The notes under the pieces were generated by a model. The model was given only the letters and a program-made list of their open reading frames with translations, was not told the origin of the DNA and made no database searches. This document shows positions 11,601 through 64,000 of a stretch of 64,000 bases of DNA, in pieces. The position numbers were made by a program, and so were the translations under genes. The stretch spans positions 600,588-664,587 of the forward strand of contig NW_008709463.1 in assembly GCF_000327385.1 (NCBI RefSeq), written 5' to 3'. The stretch comes from Lottia gigantea. Its lineage: Eukaryota > Mollusca > Gastropoda > Lottiidae. Within the stretch, counting starts at the first letter, position 1. The number at the start of each line of letters is the position of its first letter.

Positions 11601-13028
11601 TGTATATAATGTTTGTAATTGTTCTTTGGGGGAAGGTTCTTTCGTGGTGAATTTGGCTGATTTGTTTGGTCAGGCCTGAATTGATCTGGTTGTATCTCAT
11701 GATTTTTACCATTGTGGTCGTGGCGGATGTCGCGCGCGATACCGACCATAGAGGAGTCCCTTACCACACAAATTTTACTCTCGATTTTGCCACACTTTGG
11801 ATGAGATGTTATGCTAACATTCATGGTCTATGTCATTAAAATGTTCAACCAATCAAAGGTTCATTTTAAGGACAGATTTCGTAACGGCAGGTGAGGAATT
11901 CTATTAATTGTTGAAAGTATTTGAATTTGCTAAAATATCATTTTTAGATATTTGTGAAAAATTGAAGTGAAGCGAAGAAATACTTAATTTGGTTACCTTT
12001 AACTTTGAGAGTGAATTCGTTAGACGTGTCTCCTCTGCTTTCACATTTCCAAACTGTATTGTTATAGCTATCATCTACCTTTTTAATGAACAAAGTTCGT
12101 GTTGTCCAGGAACACCTTTTCCCGAAATCACCTTCGCCTTCATTTATTAATTTCAAATTGCACCAAGGGTTTCTTTTAACCACAGCAAACTTTGTTCCAT
12201 TACGATAGAATGTAGCATCGCTTATACCCCTCAAACCACCTTGAGAGCATTTAAACCTCTGTCTTAATCCATAATTAACAGTTGGTATACCACTCAACCT
12301 TATCCCATCTAATCATGAAAGAACATAATCTGTTGTCAAAAACACTGCTCAGGGCAACAATCGGTATTTTCGGGGGTTGAGTTGTGCATTGAATGATATA
12401 TAAATAGTCTTCAGAAGTACTAGAACTGCACGAAAATTACATTACGGATGGTGAACGTGCCCCTTTAATTTCCAGATAAGTGACATACTAAAAAAACTAA
12501 GGCGTGTCATTTACTTTCTCACATTCTATGAAGTCATCTCTAATAACTACGCAGTTTATTACGGTTTAAACAATACACTGAGTAGGACATTGATAAAAAA
12601 GTGGATCTCTATAGTCGAATATATGTCGAAAGTCGTTATATTTTCTACTTATCCTATATGTAACTACTAAACTATGCAATTATTTGTACAAGTACTATAA
12701 TGCACCTAACAAGTACGATAATCGATTCTGTAGAAAATAGAATTGTGCCCGCTGCGTGAGCGGACCCATACTTCGTGCGTTCACTACTAACATTATCTAC
12801 TGTATCGATAATCCCGCACCGTACACTGTCTATTTGTGGTTAAAAATAGGCAGCACAATGTACCGACACTTTATCAACACAATTCGCTTCTGTAATACAG
12901 AATAAAGACCCACCGCCACGAGCGTATACCTCTTCATCTTAAGATTGAAAATACTCACGGTAGGGTATCAGGGTATTCGTCAAATATAAAAAGACACAAT
13001 ATACTAAGATGTTAATTGTGTCCGCCAT
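5601..13028 (-). CDS. Type I membrane receptor with four Ig-like domains and a tyrosine-motif tail
   Basis: Thirteen coding exons, all GT-AG: 13028-12959, 12308-11997, 11548-11258, 10021-9740, 9262-8930, 8324-8163, 7860-7845, 7508-7474, 7282-7223, 6811-6755, 6602-6537, 6158-6081, 5728-5601. They join in frame to 629 residues. Residues 1-23 are a signal peptide (MADTINILVYCVFLYL). One Ig-like domain per exon follows, with mostly phase-1 borders: 24-127 (Cys/Trp/Cys), 128-224 (LTC, SW, DTGMYSC), 225-318 (LTC, GW, DNGKYVC) and a divergent one, 319-429, lacking the canonical Cys pair. A transmembrane helix spans about 447-471, followed by HRRSS. The 158-residue tail has NPTYDD, four IIP..LY cassettes, YVGG and VYMND. 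The layout fits a cell-surface adhesion or immune-type receptor signalling through phosphotyrosine; no orthologue is recognised. The gene's 56-base minisatellite lies in the intron between Ig domains 2 and 3. Confidence 0.88.
6303..6393. repeat. 21-base minisatellite, about 4 copies
   Basis: Unit close to GCGCTTGTGAGCTCTTCTTT plus one base. It lies in the Ig-receptor intron between the third and fourth cassette exons. Confidence 0.75.
6985..7130 (+). repeat. Dispersed repeat family R1, copy 1
   Basis: It shares CTTCTCTTTGGAGGAGT and CTTGTACGGATTTTTAT with the copy at 26935-27175, in the opposite orientation. Family class is unknown. It lies in an Ig-receptor intron. Confidence 0.55.
8757..8872 (+). 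repeat. Dispersed repeat family R2, copy 1
   Basis: It contains ACGATCCGAAACGCAAAACA, AACAACATTTTGGC and ATGAGGAAGTATATCAATCA. Related copies lie at 32979, 41702, 37061 (inverted), 38083 (inverted), 45805 (inverted) and 49254 (inverted). It lies in the intron between the Ig-4 and transmembrane exons. Confidence 0.65.
10285..11065. repeat. 56-base minisatellite, about 14 copies
   Basis: Unit begins GATGACAATACAGATATCTG and continues AAATTGAACTTTATCAGCTG before a GTAAAGTAAATATT(G/T)A tail. Copies differ by a few substitutions. It lies in the intron between Ig-domain exons 2 and 3. The short open frames across it are products of the repeat. Confidence 0.9.
11660..11830 (+). repeat. Dispersed repeat family R1, copy 2
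   Basis: It contains TTGATCTGGTTGTATCTCAT, CCATTGTGGTCGTGGCGG, TTTTACTCTCGATTTT and CACACTTTGGATGAGAT, all matching the reverse complement of the copy at 26935-27175. It lies between Ig exons 1 and 2. Confidence 0.6.
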
Positions 13029-13371
13029 TATATATAATATGGTCCTTATTACAATTGAATAATAGTTGAATTATGTTAGTTTAACATCCTGGTTTGTATT
13101 TCTTCCTCTTTTCTCTTGTTCAAACAAATTTAAAAGGCGAAATCCCAGATATAGGCAACATCCGAGATAAAAGTGACATCACTAATATTCATATTTATCC
13201 CATGCAAAGGTCAAAAATATTCTTAGACAACGCATGAAATACCGCAATATTTTACAAAACAAAGCTGCTTAAAAGATAGAAATTATAATTCTTAAAGGGA
13301 TTTTAAAGTTGTTTTCTAAAACAGACATCTGTAGTTCCGGCAATTCCACTAAGACTACTACTTGTTTGACA

Positions 13372-13512
13372 ACGTCGCTAATCGCGAAGGGCCATATGTG
13401 ATAAGGCATATTTTGCGATTAGTGACGTCATCAAAAACTTAGTGTTGGAATCTTATGACATGTTGTTCATGCAGCAATGCGATTTGATCGCTATTGTGCG
13501 AGGGCCATTATT
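13372..13512. mobile_element. Decayed fold-back (MITE-like) element
   Basis: An inverted pair, ACGTCGCTAATCGCGAA (13373-13389) and TTTTGCGATTAGTGACGT (13411-13428), pairs with two mismatches across a loop of about 20 bases. The far end reads GATCGCTATTGTGCGAGGGC; its complement, GCCCTCGCACAATAGCGATC, resembles the end of the MITE at 5402. Boundaries are uncertain. Confidence 0.4.
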
Positions 13513-13989
13513 GTAGATGAATCCGCCATTATACTCTTTTAGTCCTCCAAAATGAGGATTACATTAAATTCTTCCTCTTCTCACAAATTTAAGGGCAACA
13601 TCCCATATGATCGGTAATATTCATATGTAAATGGAATAACAACGCATGAAATAGTGGGGTATACTTCAGAACTGCACGAAGAAGAAAGATTATCAGCAAG
13701 AACCCAAAATGTACAATTATTGTCAAGCAAATTGATCATGAGGGTTCGATTTAAAACATAAACGTAAGCAGTCCATTTGATTTGTTGGTAATAAAAAAAG
13801 TAATGGAATCTATGCAGAATGATCTGCCGGGCGTTAACATCCTGGTTCGTATTTCTTCCTCTTTCTCTGTGGTTCAAACAATTTTAAAAGGCGACATCCC
13901 AGATATTGTCGTAATAATTAAATTGATGGCATTTAGGCGCATAAAATACCGGTATATTGAAAGAAAGAACGACTAGTAATTCTTAAGCA

Positions 13990-14170
13990 AAACAATTCCG
14001 TTAACCAAACACCTCGTCCAAATCGGAAGTAATAATTGCATAGTACCATCAGGTGTTTCGAAAAGAGTAAGCATGTTCTACTTCGTGCCCAACACCCTGC
14101 ACCACTATAATGATCAAAATCATGAGATGCAGCCAGATTAATTTATGACTAAACAAATCTGCCACAATGC
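13990..14170 (-). repeat. Dispersed repeat family R1, copy 3 (decayed)
   Basis: It contains AGTACCATCAGGTGTTTCGA and AGAGTAAGCATGTTCT, shared with 27045-27080. The flanks are weaker matches. Confidence 0.55.
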
Positions 14171-14736
14171 AAGAAGCATAAATATCTGAGTCTAGTCTCT
14201 TCTGTTGCAATTCCAATTTTTATTCCTTAAACTGTATTGATGTATTTAAAACACCAATATGATATGATAGGGTGTCACAAACACCTTATTTCCACCTTGA
14301 AATCTTGCAATCGGATAAAGTTCCACAGAATGTAGGATAACAAACGACGAACATTTATAAGTTTATTTTAAATAACAAATTATACAATGATAATATTATC
14401 TTTCTACACGTATTGAAAATTCAACATTCATTCATTTATTATAGCAGACTGCAATCACCAATAAATTTTACACTTTATACTGTCACTTTCTTGAATACCA
14501 CTGTTCTCAACGAGAAATAGATTGGTTGTAAGAATATGGAACAAACACATTCTTATTAGATTTGTCTCCGTTAGCGCTTCGTTGAAAAAAGGATGAAGAC
14601 TATTGCCTGTCAAATACATGTACATGCATTCAAAAAACAGTTTGATTTCAAATCACGATTTTTGAATCAATACATTCACTTTAAGTATTACGGTCAATAA
14701 ATTCCACAAGCATGCAATATACATCACTGTAGATAG

Positions 14737-14815
14737 AGCCTTGGTTCCCAACCTAGGTAACTTCAACCACTACACCAAGGGCATCCGATACGCGTCCCCT
14801 TGGCTATTCTCTCTC
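14737..14815 (-). repeat. tRNA-like SINE fragment
   Basis: The minus strand carries TTGGTGTAGTGGTTGAAGTT, which fits a pol III A box, followed by a G/C-rich stretch unlike the AT-rich surroundings. No convincing B box is seen, so it is not called a tRNA gene. Confidence 0.35.
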
Positions 14816-15040
14816 CCAGGCATCCTCTCAGAAAAAACAGTAATCACAATTATCGACCTATTTTAAAAGTCATTTGTCTCCGCATACTGGTTGTGCCTTT
14901 TGTGAAAGAAAATTTTGTTCTATTTTTCGCTTATGACTTTCGCTATGTAACAACAGATGGCGTAAAAAATTAAGGGGTATACGGAGTCCAAATGCTTGTT
15001 TAAAACGGTTCAAAATAGTCTTATCTATTTGTTGCTTCTC

Positions 15041-40587
<25,547 letters not shown>

Positions 40588-41701
40588 TATTTTCTGTTGA
40601 CTTAAAATAATTACAAACAATTGAATAAAAATTGGCTGTGTTTGTTGATAGATTTAATTCCTTCCGTGAAAAATTCACGACATGTTTTGAATATTTTTCT
40701 GTTTTTCACTCGAGCTAAATATTAATTGAAATTAATCCCCATTTCAATTCTATTTTATTCTAAGGCAGCTTTAAATAGTAACACTCTGAAAAAATTGCAC
40801 ACAAATACACTCCACGTATGATTATAAATTCTAATTTGTATTTTACACAATTGATAACACTTTGTCAACAATGGTTTACTCTCCTTAATTCCGTTTGTTG
40901 ATTCTGCACGTGTACAAAGTGTAAGTAAAACAAATTGCGATGCGCATGCTCGAATACACAATCTTAATAAGTGGTAAATGGTCGCGTTTTTCCTCTGCTG
41001 TGTATCGATTTTTAAGTCGGAAGGAGATGTAGCGAAATGATACAATAGCTTGTAAACGGGGTTCCTATCGTGTTCCACACATTGTCTGTAAATCAACTAT
41101 TCTTAAATAATCTCTTGTAAACTTTAAAGTGGACATTAAGAGAGCTGTTCGTTAAGAAAACCTGGAAGAACTTGCTGCCTTCATCAGACCTCTTCTGATT
41201 TTAAAATATACTTCTCATATAGATGAGATTTCTCACCATGTGGAACATCCATAACTAAAGAAGCTTTTTTTCAGAATTACCAAGAGTTATTAGTGTTGTA
41301 TGCTCCCGAAGAGCTTTTATGATTGAAAATCACCTTAAGCATTTGGAGAGTAATTATAACTACTTGGGTTTTTGTCATTTTCTGTATTTGTCATGCGGTT
41401 ATAATATGCTTTTCACTTTGATACATAAACATCGCACATTCATTCCAGCACTATTACTCCAATTATTAACATACGATTTGGTTTTCTGGTGGTTTACACT
41501 TAGCGATTACAGTAATAAATCTTTTTGGTATTTATTTCGACAACCAAATAATTTTATCATCTTGTACCACTGCTCTAATTAGAAGCGATATTTTTGTTGA
41601 ACCTGAAACAACATTTGGAAGGCTTCATATTGCAGAAGTAAAGCATGGTAACCTGATTGTTTTATGTACTGTAGTTCGCGAAAAAGAAAAAGAAAAACAA
41701 T

Positions 41702-41790
41702 TACTAACAATCCGAACGGCAAAACAAAACACGGATTCTGAAACAAGTTTGGCAATACATTAGTAGCAGCAAATAAACTTATACACTGTA
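41702..41790 (+). repeat. Dispersed repeat family R2, copy 5
   Basis: TACTAACAATCCGAACGGCA, AAACAAAACACGGATTCTGA and TTGGCAATACATTAGTAGCA follow the R2 order. Confidence 0.6.
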
Positions 41791-42468
41791 TGAACACAGC
41801 ATGAGAATTGTTTAAAAGGTAGACGTGTATTAGTCCCTTTCAATCCTTCGTATTAACTCTCCTTAAAGTGTTTTTCTAAATTTGTGTCGGTTGTACAACC
41901 TCTAAAGACTTGTTTTTGTGGTCTCTCACATTTGCCTAATCGTTACATTAATCGTCAACCATGCGGTTGAGTTGAAGCCATTCTAAAACGTCCAGTACAC
42001 ATGGTATTAATCGAACCGAGTGCTGTTAAAAAAAACCCTTAAGATCAATAATTCGAGGTACTATATCGTCCCAGAGTTCATCTTGAAAGAAACACAAAAT
42101 CAAGAAGACACAATCAAATAAAGGCGATCTAATCATAGCGATAAGCTAATTTACTGTAAATAGAAAGAATGAAAAAACAAGTCCCTTGAGAAAAGTAATA
42201 ATTATACCAATTTCACAAAATTAGCAATAAAAAACGCAAAAGAATTCGGTCAGCCATTTTTAATCCTGCCAGTCAGCAATTACTCCGATAAAAATTCCTG
42301 AGCAGCCAGAAACTCAGGAAATGAAGAACTTGTGGGTGTTAAGAGGTCAAGCAAATAAAATAAATAGGAAATCGACCTCAATAGCTTAGTGCATCTCCAC
42401 AAATAATTTGGTGTGGAACAAGTTATTCGCCAGTTCAAATCAAGTGCATCAAGTACACGAGTAAGTAA

Positions 42469-42695
42469 GCTTAAATTAAGACCACAAAAAACAGTGACCT
42501 TCATTAAATGATACCACCTACATCAGTAAGTACTAGAGCTTAAATTAAGACCACAATAAACAGTGACCTTCATTACATGATACCACCTACATTAGTAAGT
42601 ACTAGAGCTTAAATTAATACTCAATAGATACCTCATAAAAACCGTGACCTACATTACATGATAACACCTACATCAGTAAGTACTAGAGCTTAAAT
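42469..42695. repeat. Tandem repeat, 69-81 bases, three copies
   Basis: Each unit runs from GAGCTTAAATTAA through GTGACC(T/A)(T/A)CATTA and ATGATA(C/A)CACCTACAT to CAGTAAGTACTA. The third copy has about 12 extra bases. Confidence 0.8.
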
Positions 42696-44766
42696 GAAGA
42701 CTCAATAATATACACAATTCTAATTTAAGTTATTTTAGAATTAGGGATGACTTTCGTGAGCTAAGTAAGCGAATTCATCGAACAGGAGTCTGAAGAAGAC
42801 GACAATATTCTACGAAGGGCTGGAAGTAATAAACCTAATATCACTGTTAATTCTTAATTCTAATAGTTAACCTTACTATAACACGGACTGGATGTCGACA
42901 ATGATCTATGAGTCTGGCCTTGGATTTATTGAGTGTGGTGTAATGAGGATGGAATTGTAAATAGTTTGAGAGATTTGTAACCAAATTGATATTATTCACA
43001 CCCATTGGCGGGAAGATTGTCTGATGCTGAAAGTTTTTTTTCCTGCAGAAATTAAAATGGTAAAATGAAACAGGACATGTCGTTGGCCTATTTTGACACA
43101 GTATAATAATCTAAAATGTTTATATTTATATGCAATTTGTTGCTTCAATAGAACTTCCTGAATTGCCCGGTATCGTGTTTACATCTGTCCTGATCCCCTG
43201 TATTTTTACAGTATCGATGAAGTTGTATAGTAGGCCTCATCGGACAGGTGTAGCCAAGATATTTTGTATTCTGCTTTCAACGAAATGATCAAAGGTCGTG
43301 TAAGCATAAGTGTTGTCCTAATAACTGTATATTATCATTTGCTTTTATTTGTAAATAATATAAAGGACTTTCTTCCACTAGGATTTTAGTTAGTAACTTA
43401 ATCAGACGCTAACGGCTAGTTATTCCGTAGACATCACCTAATAAGACTGAAATTTACGAGCGTATCAGTCAATTTGAGATAGAATTTGAGTTTATTGTCT
43501 TCGTCTTAATTTAATTTAGGTAGCTAGGCAACCAGAAATTCGATTATCGTTAGTGTCTTGGCATCGATTTTATATTAGTTTAATGACTGACCAGGTCAAA
43601 ATTAGAGATTCCTGATAATGACCCTTATTTACAAATATTGTTTGACTTAGAAAAGCTGAAAAATTATCATATAAACAATTCTTAGTTGTATAAATTTTCG
43701 CCAAATGTGGTTTGTCATTGAAGAGCTGTATAAATGTTTTTTAACGGCTTTTAAGATATCTGAACAAATAAATTAGTTATTAGGTATTCGAATTAGTTTT
43801 ATTTTTGTTGCAACTATGTGAACTATTCTAAGACACACAACATTACATTGCCAACCCAATCTCTTAGCGAAGAGCCTGCAATGACATAGCCTCGCCTCCG
43901 CCAGAGAGCTTGAATTCAATAAACATTTAGACAGAACGTTGACAATGGTGGTAAATATTTGTCTGTATATTATTCAGCTGTTATCAACTACCAAGTCACC
44001 AGAGACATAAAGTTATGTTCGTCTCTATTTCTAATTAACCAGTATATAACTGCTCCGTAATGGCTCTGGTCTTGAAGGTCTTTAGGGACGTCAACCCACT
44101 TTCGCCTTGGAGTTCATTAAAATGATTCATGATCTTTGACTGTTAAAGAACCGTACATACTGAGAACAGGTTACACGTTGCTCAACATCTCGACAACACA
44201 AATCTGGTCCTGTATACGCACGGCAACTATTAAATATCCAGAGATGATATGCAAACCGACATGACCAAATTGTACTGTGTAATAATTGTAAATGTGCCGA
44301 ACCATTGTTGTTCAGCAATCGTTTAGAGCGTCGTAGCCTAAGTGATAGATTTCGCCATTAAGCTGTTAGTCTAACACTTATCTTAGTCAATGTCTAGTTT
44401 TGGACATATGATAGCGTGTTATATCTTACTGTCTAGTTCTACTCTAACTTCAGAATGAAATATATCGTCTAGTCCGTGGAATAATGATATACTCCAAAAT
44501 CAAATCTTAAATCCAAAGCTTTGATATATGTACGATTCGAACACAATTTGTGTTTGTTTCCAGACGTATTCAATGAATCTAGTTGGAGATAAGAAACCCA
44601 ACTTTTTTATATCATTTCGTGTTGCTACCTTTTGGTTTTTAACAACTTTCAATGAAAGAAACAACAACTATATTTTACAAGGATAACAACATTACAGTTT
44701 AGGAACCTTTCTACAAGATGGTCCTTGTAAAAACCTCTTGGCATTGATATTTACTGCATAATCTGT

Positions 44767-44800
44767 ATCCATTTACAGCTGGGTCGACTGGAATTATGGA
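44767..44800 (-). repeat. SINE core fragment (copy 4, inverted)
   Basis: The minus strand reads CCAGTCGACCCAGCTGTAAA then TGGATACAGAT, the same core as at 5156, 18788 and 31790. Confidence 0.5.
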
Positions 44801-45804
44801 ATTATGGACTACCTACCTATCACACTATCGAGAATTGGACCCACATCGTCCATTTGCTCGACGTAACTAAGCATGTAGAGAACCAACGCTCCAACCAACT
44901 GCTAAATATGTTAGAATGTTCCAGATAACAGGCTTTCATTATCTTAGTTTCAAAAAGGTTTGACAAGAAAGTAAAGCTTCACGCCCGATAAAGCTGCAGG
45001 CAAGCCATCAGACATTAATTTCTAACACAACTTATTAGTATTCTTCAGTCAAACGATGGAAAAAAGTCAGAAGACAAAACGTGCAACGAAAATAAATTCT
45101 GAGGGAAATTGCTTTGTGAACACAAAGAAGAAAAAACTGTCAGGAGGAACACTATAATTGAAAGAAAGTATAAAAAAAATCGTATTTGAAGACAAATAAT
45201 TGAAAAATCTTATTTACAAGTCTAAAGACGTTAGGAAGGCAATCACGAAGAGAGTGTTTACCCATGAAAGGATTAGACCACTCACAATATCGATCCTTGC
45301 ATTCGAGTGTTTTCTCTTCAAACTTCTAGTCAAAATCTTATTTGTCCGCTACCGATTGAAATTACAGATAATTGAATCTCGTAAATTATATTCTTTTCCT
45401 TTGAATATTGTTGGTCGCCTCTCTGACTGCGTTCAGTTGCGGTGTTGTAGTCTTGGTATATTTTACAGTCGGCCTACTTCTCCCACTGCGATGATAGTCG
45501 CCCTGTTGTTTCGAATGAAAGGAACATTGTTACAACTTAAGAAAACTCGAGATAGTAGCTGTAGCTCAACCGATCAAAGAATTGTCTAAAGAGTTTTTTG
45601 CTCCTTGCTGCGTAATGATGACAATGCTTACAGATACATATAAGGGAGTTACCAAGAGGTTTTCTGTCTTGAGTATCCGAGGACACTATAAACATAGATA
45701 GATGGATGTGCATTTTCCATTTCTATGGAAGTTGTTATTCTACTAAAACTAAGCCTACCATGTCATCACTTGAGAACTATCATAATTTAAATAAAAATAT
45801 GTTC

Positions 45805-45903
45805 ATCAGTTACCTCCCTTGAACTTACTTCCTCACCTGTTTATGATAATCTTCCTCATATGAAAAGTGCATTGTTGTTTTAGATTTCGGGTTTCGATTG
45901 GCC
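45805..45903 (-). repeat. Dispersed repeat family R2, copy 6
   Basis: The minus strand carries CCAATCGAAACCCGAAATCT, then CATATGAGGAAGATTATCAT and AAGGGAGGTAACTGAT. It shows that the family ends in GGGAGGTAACTGAT. Confidence 0.55.
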
Positions 45904-47212
45904 AAATGAGGGCAGGTGCTTTACAGCGCCTTTCATAATCGTCCATCTTAAAGTATTTGTTGAGTTTCTAAGAATTCATGTGCTTATTCGCTATTAAAAA
46001 GGACTATAGTGTAATTCCAATATGGATTGAGGGCCTTCGGATGTTCAAGCCAATTGTTTGTTTAAGAGGCTAAGTAAATGGGCTCTTGGGTACTACAAAC
46101 TGTACTCATTGTTCAGTGCATGCCGTTCTACTTTAGTCCTACACGGACATGGGAAGTATGACACAAATAAAATTTCTTCATCTTGACATGTCTCCGGTTG
46201 TCTTAACGAAGACATTAAATTTGTATGAAACCCACACTATCAAACAATGGGTCGAACTTTAAGGGAAGAATTCTAAACATAAAAAAGGGCACTATGTATA
46301 ATATTTTAAATAATCAATGAAAACATATTTGAATTTTTTAATTCGTGAAAATAAAAACATAACAAGTTTGACAAATGATAGATTTATTTTAAAACGTGTA
46401 TTTACTTCCCTTTGCATGGATTGACGAAGATAAAACTGTTCAAATATTTTCAAAAATTTGTGCAACTCCTTTAAGCCAAATCTCAATTTCATATTTGATT
46501 AGAAAGAGAACTTAAACTGGAATTTGCCGTAACCCAAGAACCAGTTTGAGTTTTTACTGATTTTTTTTACTATTACCAAGGTAAAGAGTGGTGGCCGCTA
46601 CAATCAGTTTTAAATTAATTGGGCGCTGGCAAAGGATACCCCCCAACTTGACTCGGCAGCTTTTGGAAGGCCAGAGAAAATGAGTCGGCTGAGTGTACCA
46701 CAAATGTCATCATCTATTTCAAAGTCTCACCAATGTTTTCAATTTTTATAACAAAAAAGATAGATTGGGAAGTACTTTGCTTAACAGTTCCAGTGTTGAT
46801 GTATATCTTCGTAAATAGTGATTCTAAGAGAAATTTTCCATATAAAAGATGAACTTTTGAAATATATGAGGTGCAAAATTCACAGAACAAGCGTGTATAC
46901 AAAAAAAGGTTAATAATGATATGTTTAACATATGAGAGAGAGACGACCGAAATATGTTGACATTTTTCTGCCTATTAAACGTTGTGATTTGACAGATGTC
47001 AATCTGACACTTGTACAAACAACACGTTAGAACAAACATGTCATAAGCTAGTATCAACAGACCTAGCCAGACAAAACATCAGATGCTAGATCAGACAAAG
47101 TTTAGGAGCAGATTCTTAGTCAAACAAAGTCTCAACGGCTAGAACAAAGTCAAAATAGTTCGGTTTAAATGGAAAACATGTGAAATGATGATGATGTATG
47201 TAAAAAATGATA

Positions 47213-63360
<16,148 letters not shown>

Positions 63361-63399
63361 CTGAAAGTAAAGACATTGATATGTGTTTAGTCTGTAAAA

Positions 63400-63640
63400 T
63401 TCTGTACAAGCAAAGCAATTCAATTAACCAAAAATCTTGTTTTAATAATGACAAAATCGGGAGCAAAAATTGTATAGTAGTGGACTCCTCCAGCGAGATA
63501 TGAAATGAAATGAATGGAGTTTGCGTCTTCCTTTCTCAAACGGGAAGTACCATCAGGTGTTTCAAAAAGATGCTTCTAGTCAATGTCCGTCATCGTATGA
63601 ATTGTTTTTATGAACTTGTTCATTCAAATTTTCATATATA
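63400..63640 (-). repeat. Dispersed repeat family R1, copy with an insertion
   Basis: The minus strand has GAAACACCTGATGGTACTTC and CTGGAGGAGTCCACTACTAT as in 26935-27175. About 45 extra bases, including ACTCCATTCATTTCATTTCA, separate these blocks. A similar ATGAAATGAATGGAGTTT occurs at 19973, so the insert may itself be repetitive. Confidence 0.55.
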
Positions 63641-64000
63641 TATTTTTTTGAAATAACTGGGTTTTTTTTAGTATTCAAGAGAAATGGTACATTTCACGAA
63701 ATATCCAATAATTCGAACTGAATATCAAAACGCTGATTCCTGAGTATGTCTTGACGTTAAACGCTTGTGACTTAATAACCAAATCCTTCGAAAAACAAAC
63801 ATGCGGATTGCCAGTCTCGACATTAATTGACCCTCCACTTCCAATAAACTTCGGCATCAAACGGCGTTAAAATGCTAACTCTAGTGATATTTCAATGCTC
63901 ATTCCTGCAATTACAGTTCCAAGATCTAGAATAAACATTCTTCGGTGACTTTCCCATTCTCTTCTCCATTACTGTCTAAAAAGAAAATCTCGAAGGAGCA
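63641..64000. other. Unassigned end of window
   Basis: This is intronic to gene B if, as expected, its two first exons lie further right. The first amino-terminal-domain exon, which should start near G-I-F-D, was searched for on the minus strand and not found. Confidence 0.4.

Larger units (their letters stand above)
13029..15040. other. Intergenic between Ig receptor and receptor gene A
   Basis: It separates the Ig-receptor start codon from the stop of receptor gene A, so it should hold the Ig-receptor promoter and the gene A 3' UTR. No TATA box stands out near the Ig-receptor ATG. Minus-strand AATAAA signals near 14365 and 14434 could end the gene A transcript. The rest holds a fold-back segment (13372-13512), an R1 copy and a tRNA-like SINE piece. 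No coding region was recognised. Confidence 0.5.
40588..47212. other. Intergenic between receptor genes A and B, no gene seen
   Basis: It must contain the promoter of gene A (right of 40587) and the 3' UTR of gene B. The longest open frame (45200-45589, plus) has no signal peptide, domain or splice context that would support it. Repeats are listed separately. No RNA gene was recognised. Confidence 0.5.

Noticed and set aside
14737-14815. Possible tRNA gene
   Set aside because: An A-box-like segment is present but no B box or cloverleaf could be drawn; kept only as a SINE fragment.
45200-45589. 129-codon plus frame in the A-B intergenic space
   Set aside because: No domain, no promoter or splice evidence, composition like flanking DNA.
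63675-63860. 61-codon minus frame near the right edge, tested as the missing first exon of gene B
   Set aside because: It lacks the G-I-F-D start of the amino-terminal domain and a phase-1 donor; no match to gene A exon 2.

Overview
The window looks like nuclear DNA of a lophotrochozoan animal, most likely a bivalve mollusc. The grounds are an AT-rich background, GT-AG introns of a few hundred bases to several kb, AMPA-type ionotropic glutamate receptor genes with many small exons, a methionine/glycine-rich secreted protein of shell-matrix style, tRNA-derived SINEs with a conserved core, and many intronic minisatellites. The species is inferred from style only. No retrovirus, LTR element, Polinton or prokaryotic feature was recognised.

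Layout, low to high coordinate. (1) 1-1199, minus: an intronless gene, cut by the window edge, for a protein with a disordered N-terminal half and an OTU-type cysteine protease domain; one in-frame TAG separates the halves. (2) 1200-5600: no gene; a fold-back MITE, a SINE piece and small repeats. (3) 5601-13028, minus: a 13-exon gene for a 629-residue type I membrane protein with four Ig-like domains. Its cytoplasmic tail comes from a micro-exon, an NPTY exon, four duplicated in-frame cassette exons each carrying one tyrosine motif, and a terminal exon. (4) 15041-40587, minus: receptor gene A, 18 coding exons, 954 residues, complete from signal peptide to stop. (5) 40588-47212: no gene seen. 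(6) 47213 to beyond 63360, minus: receptor gene B, 15 exons in the window, 5' end outside. (7) 53149-54721, plus: a complete small secretory gene rich in Gly and Met, with its own TATA box and probable 5' UTR intron, lying antisense inside the intron of gene B between 56294 and 50927.

Genes A and B are tandem paralogues with the same exon phases and many identical exon lengths, so they arose by local duplication. They have since diverged where it matters. A has Phe at the pore Q/R site, where B has Gln. A has Ser at the GluA2 Glu402 position. A ends in a triple repeated tail, whereas B ends in a class I PDZ-type motif. The neurotransmitter receptors, the Ig receptor and the OTU protein share a strand but nothing indicates co-regulation.

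All three large genes carry minisatellites in their introns (unit lengths 21, 31, 37, 51, 56 and 91 bases). These arrays create most of the open frames in the introns and should not be read as genes. Four dispersed repeat families (a tRNA-SINE, a MITE and two unclassified families) are scattered in both orientations.
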